From DASXAI01 sp963728985 (GTDB lineage Bacteria; Actinomycetota; Acidimicrobiia; Acidimicrobiales; Ilumatobacteraceae): a stretch of DNA of 64,000 nt. Positions 24,877 through 36,964 of this stretch are shown here, piece after piece (within the stretch, counting starts at the first letter, position 1; every line of letters begins with the position of its first letter). Location: assembly GCA_963728985.1 (NCBI GenBank), contig CAVSME010000001.1:992001-1056000 (forward strand), given 5' to 3'. A program made the translations under genes and the position numbers. A model generated the notes under the pieces. It searched no databases. It was not told the DNA's origin and saw only the letters and a program-made list of their open reading frames with translations.

Positions 24877-26456
24877 CGTGGCTCGGAGCCGACGAGCTCG
24901 ACCTCCTCGTGCTGGGCAGCGGCGTGGCCGGGCTGTCCGCCGCGGTGCGCGCCGCCGACGAGCTGGCGCTGCGGGTCGGCGTGCTCACGAAGGCGGAGCT
25001 GGCCCAGGCCGCCACCCGCTGGGCGCAGGGCGGCGTGGCCGCCGTCCTCGGCGGCGACCCCGACTCCACCGACCTCCACCTGGCCGACACGTTGGCCGCC
25101 GGCGCCGGCTTGTGCGATGTGGAGGCCGTCCGCGTCCTCGTCGACGAAGGTCCGGCCCGGGTCAACGAGCTGATCGCCATGGGCGCGGTGTTCGATCGCG
25201 ACCGCGAGGGCCAGCTCCTGCTCGCTCGCGAAGGCGGTCACTCGCTCGCCCGCATCGTGCACGCCGGCGGGGCGGCCACAGGCGCGGAGATCGAGCGGGC
25301 GCTGGTCGACGAGGTACGAGCCACCGCCGCTGCCGTGTGGGAGCGGTGGTTCGCCCTCGACCTGCTGATCGGCGACGGCCGTTGCGTGGGCGTCGTCGCC
25401 CTCGACGCCGAGGGCCAGCCCCACGAGATCCACGCCCGCCAGATCCTCCTCGCCACAGGCGGCGCCGGGCAGCTCTTCGCCGCCACCACCAATCCCCTGC
25501 TGTCGACCGGCGACGGCCTCGCCATGGCCGTGCGGGCGGGCGTGCCGTGCGCCGATGTCGAGTTCATGCAGTTCCACCCCACGGCGCTGTTCAGCCCCCG
25601 CATGCCCCGTCCGCTCCTCTCCGAAGCGCTGCGGGGCCACGGCGCGCTGATCCGCGACGCTGACGGCGAGCGCTTCGTGGACGAGTTGCGGCCCCGCGAT
25701 GTCGTGGCCCGCGCCATCACCGCCAAGCTCATCGAGGACGACACCGACCACGTGTGGCTCGACGCCACCAACCTCGAGCACTTCGACGAGCGCTTCCCCA
25801 CGATCGCGGCCGAGCTGGCCACCGCCGGCCTCGACCCCGCCAGGGACTGGCTGCCGATCGCCCCCGCCGCCCACTACCACTGCGGCGGGGTGATCACCGA
25901 TCTGCGCGGGGCGACGGCGCTGCCCGGCCTGTGGGCCGCCGGCGAGGTGGCGTGCACGGGCGTGCACGGCGCCAACCGGCTGGCGTCGAACTCGCTCCTG
26001 GAGGGCATGGTGTTCGGTCCCCGGGTGATCGAGGCCATCGGCCAGGGCATCGACGGGCCGGAGCCGACCGGCGCCATGCGAGCGGTGCTGGAGGGATCGG
26101 CGCGCGCCGACACGATCGGTGGCCGGCGCATCAGCGTGCCGGACCCGACGCCGTCGGCGCCGGCCGAGGGCGACACCGCCGAACAGCGGGCGGCGCTGCA
26201 GCGGACGATGACCCGTTGCGCCGGCGTGCTGCGCTCGGCGTCGTCACTCGACGAAGCGCGGGCCACGGTCGACGCCGTCGGCGCCGGCGCCGCCGGTGGG
26301 CCGATGTCGCCGGCGGCCTACGAACTGATGAACCTCGTGACCGTGGCCGACGCCCTCCTGACCGCCGCCCTCGTGCGCGAGGAGAGCCGCGGCTGCCACA
26401 CCCGCCAGGACTTCCCCGAGACCAGCGACGCGTTCCGCACCCGGCTCGTCGTCTGA
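24873..26456 (+). CDS. nadB: L-aspartate oxidase
   Basis: The 527-residue FAD enzyme has the dinucleotide fold VLGSGVAGLSAAVRAAD near the N-terminus, ATRWAQGGVAAVL, REGGHSLARIVHAGG, VEFMQFHPTALF, and PAAHYHCGGVITDLRG. These match NadB over its full length, including the C-terminal helical domain. It oxidises aspartate to iminoaspartate for quinolinate synthesis. nadC follows, but nadA is not in the window. Coupled to folK by ATGA. Confidence 0.95.
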   Translation: MTWLGADELDLLVLGSGVAGLSAAVRAADELALRVGVLTKAELAQAATRWAQGGVAAVLGGDPDSTDLHLADTLAAGAGLCDVEAVRVLVDEGPARVNELIAMGAVFDRDREGQLLLAREGGHSLARIVHAGGAATGAEIERALVDEVRATAAAVWERWFALDLLIGDGRCVGVVALDAEGQPHEIHARQILLATGGAGQLFAATTNPLLSTGDGLAMAVRAGVPCADVEFMQFHPTALFSPRMPRPLLSEALRGHGALIRDADGERFVDELRPRDVVARAITAKLIEDDTDHVWLDATNLEHFDERFPTIAAELATAGLDPARDWLPIAPAAHYHCGGVITDLRGATALPGLWAAGEVACTGVHGANRLASNSLLEGMVFGPRVIEAIGQGIDGPEPTGAMRAVLEGSARADTIGGRRISVPDPTPSAPAEGDTAEQRAALQRTMTRCAGVLRSASSLDEARATVDAVGAGAAGGPMSPAAYELMNLVTVADALLTAALVREESRGCHTRQDFPETSDAFRTRLVV

Positions 26457-26478
26457 GACCGGCACTACGCTCCCGGCG

Positions 26479-27096
26479 ATGGCGACCAGCGCATCCACGC
26501 TGCGCAGCTCGGCCGATCGGCTGACGCAGACGCTGGGGCGCCTCATCGTCAAGGCGTGGTTCCGCTCGGTCGAGACGCAGGGCATGGATCAGATCACCGC
26601 CGACCGGCCCATCCTCATCTGCGCCAACCACGCCAACGGCTTCGTCGACCCGGTGCTCCTCGTCGCCACCTCGCCCCGGCCGGTGCGGTTCCTCGCCAAG
26701 TCGACGCTGTGGAAGGTGCCCGGCCTCGGCCCGCTGCTCGGCCTGGCCGGCGTGCTGCCCGTGTACCGCCGCCAGGACGGCTCCGACACCAGCGACAACG
26801 CCAAGTCGTTCGCGGCCTGCGAAGCCGAGCTGATCGTGGACGGAGCGATCGGGATCTTCCCCGAGGGAACGGTGAACGACACGCTCAAGCTGCTGCCGCT
26901 GCGCACGGGTGCCGCCCGCATCGCCCTCGGCGCCAGGGCGAGCAGCGCGGACGCGCTGCGCATCGTGCCCGTGGGTCTGCTCTATGAAGACAAGGCCACG
27001 CCGCGCACGCGCGTGCTGGTGCGGGCCCGCGATCCCATCGATCTGGACGACGTGTGGCCCGATCTCGTCGCGCGGTGGCGGCACGGGGGACGCTGA
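26479..27096 (+). CDS. plsC: 1-acylglycerol-3-phosphate acyltransferase-like protein, N-terminal part
   Basis: The 205-residue ORF has the acyltransferase motifs NHANGFVDPVLL (HX4D-like: N-H-A-N-G-F-V-D), LWKVPGLGPLLGLAGVLPVYRR, and FPEGTVNDTLKLLPLRTGAARIAL. It would acylate lysophosphatidic acid or a similar acceptor at the membrane. It stops at a TGA (27094-27096) directly after a G5 run at 27085-27089. Removing one G continues the protein into the next frame, so the ORF is probably the front of a longer, frameshifted gene. Confidence 0.8.
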   Translation: MATSASTLRSSADRLTQTLGRLIVKAWFRSVETQGMDQITADRPILICANHANGFVDPVLLVATSPRPVRFLAKSTLWKVPGLGPLLGLAGVLPVYRRQDGSDTSDNAKSFAACEAELIVDGAIGIFPEGTVNDTLKLLPLRTGAARIALGARASSADALRIVPVGLLYEDKATPRTRVLVRARDPIDLDDVWPDLVARWRHGGR

Positions 27097-27911
27097 CGAC
27101 CGCGTCGCCATCGACCGCCTCACCGCGCTGATCACCGCCGCCCTGACCGACGCCTATGTGAGCTACGACGACGAGTCCCATCTCCGTCGGCTCGAGCAGG
27201 CGGCGCGCATCGCGCTGCGCCCGCCCGGCGCCGACCCGTCGCATCTCGTCCCGCTCGGGCGAGTGGAGCCGGTGGCCCGCCGGTTGGCGGCGCTGCCACC
27301 GGAGCGGTTGCAGCCGGTGCTGGACGAGGCCGACGCCTACACCGCGCAGCTCGACCTCCTCGGTCTGGCCGACCGGGACGTCGTGCCGGGCAACACGCAG
27401 CCCCGTCTCCAGCAGCGCCTGAACCGATCGGCCACTGTCATCGTCGTCCTCGCGCCGCTGGCCGCTCTCGGCGCCGGGGTCAACCTCCCCCCGCTCGCCG
27501 TGGTGCGCGTGGTGTCGCGCCGGCCCATGGCCCGCATCAGCCGCGGCAACATGCTGATGCTGGCGTCGATCGTGTCCTTCCCGCTGACGTGGCTGTGCTG
27601 GGGGCTCCTCGCCCGCCGCCGCCTCCGCCATCCGTGGCGGGCCGCGCTGGTGGCCGGCCCACTCGGCGGCTACGCCGCGCTCGGCGTGCTGGGAGCAGCT
27701 CGACCGGGTGCGCCACGCCAAGCTGCAGTGGCGCCGGGTGCGCCGTTCCACCGATCTGCTCGACGGCTTGCGGGAGCAGCGGACGGCGGTGGTGCAGGCG
27801 GTCGACGACGCGCTGGGCGTTCCCGCCCGATCGCTCACGGCATCCGTGGTGCCTGGACCGTGGCCCCGTCCGGCGGGGTCCGCAACGCCCGGACCGCCAG
27901 TGCCGCCATGA
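27084..27911 (+). pseudogene. continuation of the acyltransferase gene in two further frames
   Basis: After the first frameshift, sequence with normal protein character continues: DRVAIDRLTALITAALTDAY, HLRRLEQAARIAL, then a membrane region (ATVIVVLAPLAALGAG, MLMLASIVSFPLTWLCWGLLARR). Near the GGG at 27691-27693 the frame shifts again in the same sense. It continues as EQLDRVRHAKLQWRRV and LLDGLREQRTAVVQAVDDALG, ending at 27911. This C-terminal domain with two hydrophobic segments is typical of the long form of bacterial PlsC-like acyltransferases. Repairing both +1 shifts yields a single protein of about 476 residues. Its end overlaps the convergent DUF998 gene by 77 bases. Confidence 0.6.
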
Positions 27912-28518
27912 AGGCCTGAGGCACGGTCACCATCACCCGCTGGACGATGCCGTTGAACGGCCGGTCGACGTCCGTGGCGAACACCACCATCAGGACCACG
28001 CTGGCCCCGCTCGACGCCAGCGCGGCCGGCACGAGCGGCGACCACGCCGGATCCGTGCGGAAGCGGCGGGCCAGCAGAAGGGGGGCCAGCACGCTGGTGG
28101 CGTAGATGACACCGGCAGCGAGATCGTGACCGTCGTTGTGCCAGGACTGCTGGTACGCGGGATCCCGCCCGGGCGGGCTGAGGAGGAAGGCGTCGCGGCG
28201 CAGGAACCCGGCGGCCACGGCCGCCACGCCGCCCAGACCGAGCAGCAGCGGCCCGAGGCCGGGGCGGCGGCCGTCGGCCAGCAGGCGCCGCAGCTCGGCG
28301 GCGAAGACGACGGTGCACGTCCCGAGGGTGACGAAGCCGGTCATCATCGAGAGGGGATGCTCGGCGTCGAGGGCGGCCAGCCCGCTGATGTGCTCGTCGG
28401 CCACCGGGTAGTGCGGTTGGCGCTGCCCGTTCACCAGCCAGGCGGCGGTGAAGACGGCCGGACCGATCAGCCCGCAGGCCGCCCGGAGCAGGTGCGGCGT
28501 GCGCCGGTGGCCACCCAT
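27835..28518 (-). CDS. DUF998 multi-pass membrane protein
   Basis: About 227 residues from the ATG at 28518. Six hydrophobic segments alternate with short loops: LLRAACGLIGPAVFTAAWLV, MMTGFVTLGTCTVVFAAEL, LGPLLLGLGGVAAVAAGFL, and three more. HYPVADEHISGLA between helices 1 and 2 and WHNDGHDLAAGVIY are typical of DUF998. The function is unknown. It diverges from nadC with only 18 bases between the starts. Confidence 0.82.
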   Translation of the reverse strand: MGGHRRTPHLLRAACGLIGPAVFTAAWLVNGQRQPHYPVADEHISGLAALDAEHPLSMMTGFVTLGTCTVVFAAELRRLLADGRRPGLGPLLLGLGGVAAVAAGFLRRDAFLLSPPGRDPAYQQSWHNDGHDLAAGVIYATSVLAPLLLARRFRTDPAWSPLVPAALASSGASVVLMVVFATDVDRPFNGIVQRVMVTVPQAFMAALAVRALRTPPDGATVQAPRMP

Positions 28519-28536
28519 CCACGTATCTTCGCAGTC

Positions 28537-29394
28537 GTGCCCTCGGCGTTCGATCCACCCGCACCAGCCGTTCGCGACGCGGTGGCCCGCGCCTTCGCCG
28601 AGGATCTCGGCCCGCTCGGCGACCTCACCGCCGCGCTGGTGCCGGCCGACGCCAAGGTGACCGCCGCGCTGCGATCGCGGGCCGAGGGTGTCCTCGCCGG
28701 CAGCGCCTGCGTCGACGAGACGTTCGCCCAGCTCGATCCGGCGATCACGGTGACGTGGCACCTGAGCGACGGCGACGCCCTCGCGCCCGGCGACGTCATC
28801 GCCACGGTGACCGGGCCGCTGGCGTCGGTGCTCACCGCCGAACGCACGGCGCTCAACTTCCTGTGCCACCTGTCCGGTGTCGCCTCGTTGACGCGCCGCT
28901 TCGTCGACGCCGCCGCCGCCGCCAACCCCGAGTGCCGCGTGTGGGACACCCGCAAGACGACGCCGGGGCTGCGCGCCCTCGAGAAGGCGGCCGTGCGCGC
29001 CGGCGGCGGCGCCAACCACCGCGGCTCGCTGTCGGACTTCGTCTTGGTGAAGGACAACCACCTTGCCGGTCTCGGCATCACCGATGCCGTGGCCCTGGCC
29101 CGGCGGCGGTGGCCGGCGCGAGCGGTCGAGGTGGAGTGCGATCGCATCGAGCAGGTCAGCGAAGCGGTCACGGCCGAGGTCACCGTGATCCTGTGCGACA
29201 ACATGGCGCCGGCGCAGGTCGCCGAGAGCGTGTTCCTGGCCAACGGCCGGGCTCTCATCGAGGTCTCGGGCGGCATCACCCTCGACACGGTCGCCGCGTA
29301 CGCGGCCGCGGGCGCCGACCTCATCTCTACGAGCGCGATCACGCAGTCCGCCCCCGCCCTGGACATCGGTCTCGACCTGGCCGGCGCCGGATGA
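28537..29394 (+). CDS. nadC: nicotinate-nucleotide pyrophosphorylase (quinolinate phosphoribosyltransferase)
   Basis: About 285 residues from a GTG at 28537. It has AFAEDLGPLGDLTAALV, ERTALNFLCHLSGVASLTRRFVDAA, WDTRKTTPGLRALEKAAVRAGGG and NHRGSLSDFVLVKDNHL. The substrate-binding Arg/His/Lys set of NadC is present, followed by IEVSGGITLDTVAAYAAAGADLIS. It decarboxylates quinolinate onto PRPP. With nadB upstream it forms most of de novo NAD synthesis. Its stop overlaps the next start (ATGA). Confidence 0.94.
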   Translation: MPSAFDPPAPAVRDAVARAFAEDLGPLGDLTAALVPADAKVTAALRSRAEGVLAGSACVDETFAQLDPAITVTWHLSDGDALAPGDVIATVTGPLASVLTAERTALNFLCHLSGVASLTRRFVDAAAAANPECRVWDTRKTTPGLRALEKAAVRAGGGANHRGSLSDFVLVKDNHLAGLGITDAVALARRRWPARAVEVECDRIEQVSEAVTAEVTVILCDNMAPAQVAESVFLANGRALIEVSGGITLDTVAAYAAAGADLISTSAITQSAPALDIGLDLAGAG

Positions 29395-30329
29395 TCGTCG
29401 CCGTCGTGGGCGCCGGCCTGAGCGGCCTCGTGGCCGCCCGCAAGCTCACCGACGCGGGCCACGACGTCGTGGTGCTCGACAAGGGATCCGTGCCGGGAGG
29501 GCGCCTGGCCACCGACACGGTCGGCGATGCGAAGCTCGACAGCGGCGCCCAGTTCTTCACCGTCCGGTCGGAGGCGTTCGCCGCGCTCGTCGATCCGTGG
29601 CTGCGCAGCGGCATCGCCTTCGAGTGGACGCGCGGCTTCGGCGATCGCCCCGACGGCTACCCGCGCTACGCCGTGCGCGGTGGCATGGGAGCGCTCGGCG
29701 CCCACCTGGCCGCCGGGCTCGATGTGCGCCTCGACACGATGTGCTTCGCCATCCGCCGCGCCGGCGGGCGGTGGGCCGTCGGCATCGACGACGGCACCGC
29801 GGTGCCAGCCGACGCGCTGATCGTCACCTGCCCGCTCCCGCAGAGCGCGTCGCTCCTCATGACGGCCGAGGTGGCCGTGCCCGAGCAGCTCCGCCGCACG
29901 GACTACCACCGCACGATCGCCGTGCTCGCCGCCCTCGACGGGCCGAGCGGCGTCCCCGCGCCCGGTGGCGTGCAGGACGGCGATGCCGCCTTCTCCTTCA
30001 TCGCCGACAACGAGCGCAAAGGCGTCTCCGACGCGCCCGCGGTGACGCTGCACGCCAACCACGAGGAGTCGGTCGCGCACTGGGACGACCCGCCCGACGA
30101 GCTGCGGGCGTGGGCGCTGGCGGCAGCGGCACCGTGGTTCGGGAACGCCGCTGTGGTCGCGGCGCGCGTGCGGCGGTGGCGGTTCGCCGGCCCCCAGACG
30201 ATCTGGCCCGAGTCGTGCTGGACACCGGAAGCGGGACTGCCCCTGGCCCTCGCCGGCGACGCGTTCGCCGGCCCCAAGGTGGAAGGGGCGGCGCTCTCAG
30301 GCATGGCAGCGGCGGCGACCCTCGCATGA
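29391..30329 (+). CDS. renalase-like FAD/NAD(P)-binding oxidoreductase
   Basis: The 312-residue protein begins MIVAVVGAGLSGLVAARKLTDAGH, a GxGxxG dinucleotide fold. VVVLDKGSVPGGRLATD, LDSGAQFFTVRS, and a C-terminal LALAGDAFAGPKVEGAALSGMAAA follow, as in renalase-type amine-oxidase-fold proteins. Bacterial renalases oxidise isomeric forms of NAD(P)H, so its place directly after nadC is suggestive of NAD repair. That link is inference. Coupled by ATGA to nadC and to the next gene. Confidence 0.82.
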   Translation: MIVAVVGAGLSGLVAARKLTDAGHDVVVLDKGSVPGGRLATDTVGDAKLDSGAQFFTVRSEAFAALVDPWLRSGIAFEWTRGFGDRPDGYPRYAVRGGMGALGAHLAAGLDVRLDTMCFAIRRAGGRWAVGIDDGTAVPADALIVTCPLPQSASLLMTAEVAVPEQLRRTDYHRTIAVLAALDGPSGVPAPGGVQDGDAAFSFIADNERKGVSDAPAVTLHANHEESVAHWDDPPDELRAWALAAAAPWFGNAAVVAARVRRWRFAGPQTIWPESCWTPEAGLPLALAGDAFAGPKVEGAALSGMAAAATLA

Positions 30330-32704
30330 GCTCACCCGCCACCGTGGCGTTCCGGTCCGATCCCGACCGCGGGCTGAGCGCCGCCGATGTCGCCGAGCGC
30401 GTCCGCGCCGGCCAGGTCAACCAGCTGCCCGACTCGCCGTCGCGCACGTTCACCCAGATCCTGCGCGGCAACGTCTTCACCCGGTTCAACGCGCTGATGA
30501 CCACGTTGGCCGCGATCGTCGTGCTGGCCGGATCGCCGAAGGACGCCCTGTTCTTCTTCGTGGTGATCTCCAACACCCTCATCGGCACGATCCAGGAGCT
30601 GCGGGCCAAGCAGAGCCTCGACCGCCTCGCCGTGCTCAGCGCCCCGCGGGCGAAGGTCGTGCGCGACGGCGAGGACGCCGACCTCGCCATCGCTGACATC
30701 GTCCTCGACGACGTGCTCGACCTGCGACCCGGCAACCAGGTGCCGGCCGACGGCGTGATGCTCGTGGCCGCCAACCTCGAGGTCGACGAGTCCCTGCTCA
30801 CCGGTGAGGCCGACCCGGTGCTCAAGCAGCCCGGTGACGACTTGCTGTCGGGCAGCTTCATCGTGGCCGGCGGCGGGCGGGCCCAGGTCACCAAGGTGGG
30901 CGCCGATGCCTACGCCGCCAAGCTGGCCGAGGAAGCCCGCCGGTTCACGCTCGTGTCGTCGTCGCTGCGCAACTCCGTCAACCGCATCATCACGTGGGTG
31001 ACGTGGCTGATGATCCCCACGTCGATCGGACTGGTGATCAGCCAGCACCACAGCCAGCCGGGTTGGCGCGAGGCGTTGGTGTTCGCCGCCGGCGGCATCG
31101 TGGCGATGGTGCCGGAGGGCCTGGTGCTGCTCACCAGCGTCGCCTTCGCCGTCGGGGTCATCCGCCTCGCCCGCCGCCGCACGCTGGTCCAGGAGCTGCC
31201 CGCCATCGAGGTCCTGGCGCGCGTCGACGTGCTCTGCCTGGACAAGACGGGCACCATCACCGAGGGCACGATGGAGGTGGCCGAGGTGCGGGCCATGAGC
31301 GACGTCACCGGCGCCGACCTCGACGCCGTGCTGGCCGCCGTCGCGGCGTCCGATCGCGATCCCAACGCCACGCAGCGAGCGCTGGCCGAGCGCTACCCCG
31401 ATCCGCCGGGGTGGCCCGTCACCGCCACCGTGCCGTTCTCGTCGGCGCGGAAGTGGAGCGCGGCGGGTTTCGACGGGCACGGCACGTGGGTGCTCGGCGC
31501 CCCCGAGATGGTGATGGCCGATGCCTACGGCGGTGACCTGCGCGACGACGTCGACCGCGAAGCCGACGCCGGCCGGCGCGTGCTCGTCCTGGCCCACTGC
31601 GACGCGCCGCTCAACGGCGACGCCCGCCCCGACGGTCTCAGGGCGATGGCTCTCGTCGTGCTGGTGGACCGCATCCGCCCCGATGCGCCCGAGACGCTCA
31701 GGTACTTCGCGCAGCAGGACGTCACCCTCAAGGTGATCTCGGGCGACAACCCCCGCACGGTGGCCGCCGTCGCCGCGCGCGCCGGGCTGGCCCGCGCCGA
31801 CCACTACATCGACGCCCGGCAGTTGCCTGTCGACGACCCCGAGGCGCTCGCCGCTGACGTGGCCGACGCCACCGTGTTCGGGCGGGTGTCACCGCACCAG
31901 AAGCAGGCGATGGTGCACGCCCTGCAGGCGCGGGGTCACACCGTGGCGATGACGGGCGACGGCGTCAACGACGTGCTCGCCCTGAAGGACGCCGACTGCG
32001 GCATCGCCATGGCCTCGGGCAGCGAGGCCAGCCGGGCGGTGGCCCAACTCGTGCTCCTCGACAGCTCGTTCGCGTCACTGCCCCAGGTGGTGGCCGAAGG
32101 GCGCCGGGTCATCAACAACATCGAGCGGGTCGCCAGCCTCTTCCTCACCAAGACCGTCTACGCCGTGCTGCTGGCCGCTCTCGTGGCCATCTTCGTGCTG
32201 CCGTTCCCGTTCCTGCCCCGCCAGCTCACGTTGGTGGGCACGATCACCATCGGCGTCCCGGCCACCGTGCTCGCCCTCGAGGCCAACACCGAGCTGGTCC
32301 GCGATGGGTTCCTCGAGCGGGTGGCCCGTTTCGCGGTGCCGGCCGGGCTGGTGGCCGGGCTGGCCACGTTCCTCACGTATGTGTTCGCCCGCCAGAACGA
32401 GGCGTTGGCGCTCATCGAGCAGCGCACCACAGCAGTGCTCGTGCTCACCGGCGTCACCCTGCTCGTCCTCGTACGGGTGGCGTGGCCGCTCAACCCGCTC
32501 CGCGTCACGCTCGTGCTGGGCATGGTGGCGCTGCTCACGCTGGTCGTGCTGCTACCGGCGGGCCGCAACTTCTTCGAGCTCGACCTGCCGCAGGGCGGCG
32601 AGCTGATGATGGCGGGGTTCGCCGTGGCGGTGTCGGGTCCGGTGTTGCTGGCGGGTTGGGCGATCGCCGACCGGATCAGGCCGCCGCATCCTCGAGCTTC
32701 TTGA
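30326..32704 (+). CDS. CtpE-like cation-transporting P-type ATPase
   Basis: The 792-residue protein has the P-type order: N-terminal GLSAADVAERVRAGQVNQLP, an A domain with LTGEADPV, and a membrane helix with VPEGLVLL. DKTGTIT follows (phosphorylated Asp306), then KVISGDNPRTVAAVA, TGDGVNDVLALKDADCGIAM, and six C-terminal helices. Length and the NVFTRFNALM / IGTIQELRAKQSLDRLAVL region resemble mycobacterial CtpE, reported as a calcium uptake pump. The ion here is inferred. It overlaps the upstream oxidoreductase by ATGA and the convergent HdeD gene by 29 bases. Confidence 0.9.
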   Translation: MSSPATVAFRSDPDRGLSAADVAERVRAGQVNQLPDSPSRTFTQILRGNVFTRFNALMTTLAAIVVLAGSPKDALFFFVVISNTLIGTIQELRAKQSLDRLAVLSAPRAKVVRDGEDADLAIADIVLDDVLDLRPGNQVPADGVMLVAANLEVDESLLTGEADPVLKQPGDDLLSGSFIVAGGGRAQVTKVGADAYAAKLAEEARRFTLVSSSLRNSVNRIITWVTWLMIPTSIGLVISQHHSQPGWREALVFAAGGIVAMVPEGLVLLTSVAFAVGVIRLARRRTLVQELPAIEVLARVDVLCLDKTGTITEGTMEVAEVRAMSDVTGADLDAVLAAVAASDRDPNATQRALAERYPDPPGWPVTATVPFSSARKWSAAGFDGHGTWVLGAPEMVMADAYGGDLRDDVDREADAGRRVLVLAHCDAPLNGDARPDGLRAMALVVLVDRIRPDAPETLRYFAQQDVTLKVISGDNPRTVAAVAARAGLARADHYIDARQLPVDDPEALAADVADATVFGRVSPHQKQAMVHALQARGHTVAMTGDGVNDVLALKDADCGIAMASGSEASRAVAQLVLLDSSFASLPQVVAEGRRVINNIERVASLFLTKTVYAVLLAALVAIFVLPFPFLPRQLTLVGTITIGVPATVLALEANTELVRDGFLERVARFAVPAGLVAGLATFLTYVFARQNEALALIEQRTTAVLVLTGVTLLVLVRVAWPLNPLRVTLVLGMVALLTLVVLLPAGRNFFELDLPQGGELMMAGFAVAVSGPVLLAGWAIADRIRPPHPRAS

Positions 32705-33236
32705 GCTGGAAGGCCAAGAACACATCGGTGATGCCGCGGGCGAGAGCGGTGGCGCCGACCCACACCACGAGCAAGGCGATCGAGCGGCCCGAGTACCCGA
32801 TGGCCCAGAAGCCGATGAGGACCTCGACGATGCCCATCACCAGGGTGAGCCACCAGAGGTCGTAGAGGTCCTTGGTGGCCAGGCCCATGATGATGTCGAA
32901 CACACCCTTGAACATGAGGTACCACCCGATCAGGGCGGCCAGGACCAGGAACGTCTCGCTCGGCCACGCCAGGCACATGAAGCCGACGACGACGCCGGCC
33001 ACGGCCAGGCCGAACGAGAGCCACTTCCAGAAGCCCTCGAGCAGCAGCGCGGCGGCGAACTGGGCCAGGCCGGCGGCGATGAGGCCGCATCCGGCCCAGA
33101 TGGCCACCGCCCAGACCGTCGTGAAGTCGAAGGACAGGACGATCCAGGCAAAGACCAACCAGCCGATCCCCATCACCAGGAAGAGCCACCAGGGCAGCTT
33201 GATGCGGTCGGACGGCATGGCAGCAGACGCGGTCAT
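32676..33236 (-). CDS. HdeD-family (DUF308) membrane protein
   Basis: About 186 residues with six hydrophobic helices in three pairs. The recurring short repeat seen in LVLAALIGWYLMFKGVFDIIMGL and LLVVWVGATALARGITDVFLAF is the DUF308 repeat of HdeD-type acid-resistance membrane proteins. Start at the ATG 33236; a GTG two codons upstream is possible. The physiological role in actinobacteria is not established. Confidence 0.88.
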   Translation of the reverse strand: MTASAAMPSDRIKLPWWLFLVMGIGWLVFAWIVLSFDFTTVWAVAIWAGCGLIAAGLAQFAAALLLEGFWKWLSFGLAVAGVVVGFMCLAWPSETFLVLAALIGWYLMFKGVFDIIMGLATKDLYDLWWLTLVMGIVEVLIGFWAIGYSGRSIALLVVWVGATALARGITDVFLAFQLKKLEDAAA

Positions 33237-33302
33237 CGACACGGGGGCCTCCCAAGCCTCGTGAAACTCGCGCTATGTACCTGGCTGCACCCTGCCCGTC
33301 AA

Positions 33303-34280
33303 CTACAGGAGGCTGTCGAGCAGGGCGTCGGCGGCACCGGCCAGGGTGGCGCCGGCCGGCGACGGACCGAGCCCGACGGCGGCGCGGCGGGCACGGTCGG
33401 CGTAGGCCCGGGCGGTGTCGACCGCCGAATGCACCCCGCTGCCCGAGCGCACCAGGGCGAGGGCCTTGTCCAGCTCGGCGCCGCTGATCGGATGTCCGAG
33501 CAGGTCACGGAGCTCGTCGGCGGCGGCGCCACCCTCGGCCAGGGTGCGGATGACCGGGAGTGTGTAGACCCCTTCGACCAGGTCATGGCCGGTGGGCTTG
33601 CCCAGCTCGGCCTCGGTGGCGGTCAGGTCGAGGACGTCGTCGAACACCTGGAAGGCCATGCCGAAGGCGAGACCCCACTCCGTGAGGGCGTCCACGTTCG
33701 GCCGGGGCAGGCCCGCCACCAGGGCGCCGATGCGGCAAGCGGCCGAGAACAGCGACGCCGTCTTGCCCTCGATCGAGCGGAAGTAGTCCGCTTCGCTGCG
33801 GGTGGGGTCGAAGGTCCGCCGCAGCTGGGCCACCTCGCCCTCGCACAGCTTCCCGATGGTGCGGGCCAGGAGGGCCGCCACCTCCGTGCCCAGCGAGGCG
33901 GCGATCTCCGACGCCCGCGCCAGGAGGAAGTCGCCGGCCAGGATGGCGGTGAGGTTGCCCCAGCGGGCGTTGACGCTCTCGATGCCCCGGCGGGTGTCGG
34001 CCTCGTCCATGACGTCGTCGTGGTAGAGGGAGCCGAGGTGGACGAGCTCGACGGCCACGCCCCCCATGACCACGTCGTCGCTGGTGAGGGCCCCGGAGGT
34101 GCGGGCCGCCACGACGGTGCAGGCCGGCCGCAGCCGTTTGCCGCCGGCCCGGATCAGGTGGCTGGCGATGTCGGTCAGGTCGGCGTCGTCGGTCTGCACG
34201 CTGGCGCGGAGTGCCGCCTCCACCCGCTCCATGTCGTCACCGTCGCCCAGCAGGGCGAGCAAGGGCGAGGCGGGAGCCAT
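33303..34280 (-). CDS. polyprenyl diphosphate synthase
   Basis: About 325 residues from the ATG at 34280. IRAGGKRLRPACTVVAAR is followed by the first Asp-rich motif DDVMDEADTRRG at 88-99. GDFLLARA and the second Asp-rich motif in FQVFDDVLDLTATEAELGKPTGHDL follow. This matches trans-isoprenyl diphosphate synthases such as the long-chain enzymes supplying the menaquinone tail. Chain length cannot be told reliably from the sequence. It is divergent from clpC with 116 bases between the starts. Confidence 0.9.
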   Translation of the reverse strand: MAPASPLLALLGDGDDMERVEAALRASVQTDDADLTDIASHLIRAGGKRLRPACTVVAARTSGALTSDDVVMGGVAVELVHLGSLYHDDVMDEADTRRGIESVNARWGNLTAILAGDFLLARASEIAASLGTEVAALLARTIGKLCEGEVAQLRRTFDPTRSEADYFRSIEGKTASLFSAACRIGALVAGLPRPNVDALTEWGLAFGMAFQVFDDVLDLTATEAELGKPTGHDLVEGVYTLPVIRTLAEGGAAADELRDLLGHPISGAELDKALALVRSGSGVHSAVDTARAYADRARRAAVGLGPSPAGATLAGAADALLDSLL

Positions 34281-34396
34281 CAGGACCAGGCTAGGCGGCT
34301 CTGTTACGACCGGGAGAACGCTGGTCAGGGGGCCAGCCTCGCCGTGTCGTTCGGGGAGGTCTACGGGTAGGCTTGGTCCCACGTATCCGTCGACAC

Positions 34397-36943
<2,547 letters not shown>

Positions 36944-36964
36944 GGCCGGAGCGGGCGAAACTGG

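Noticed and set aside
34281..34396. ClgR or CtsR operator upstream of clpC
   Set aside because: Searched by eye for GTTCGC-N5-GCG and heptad direct repeats; no convincing match was found.
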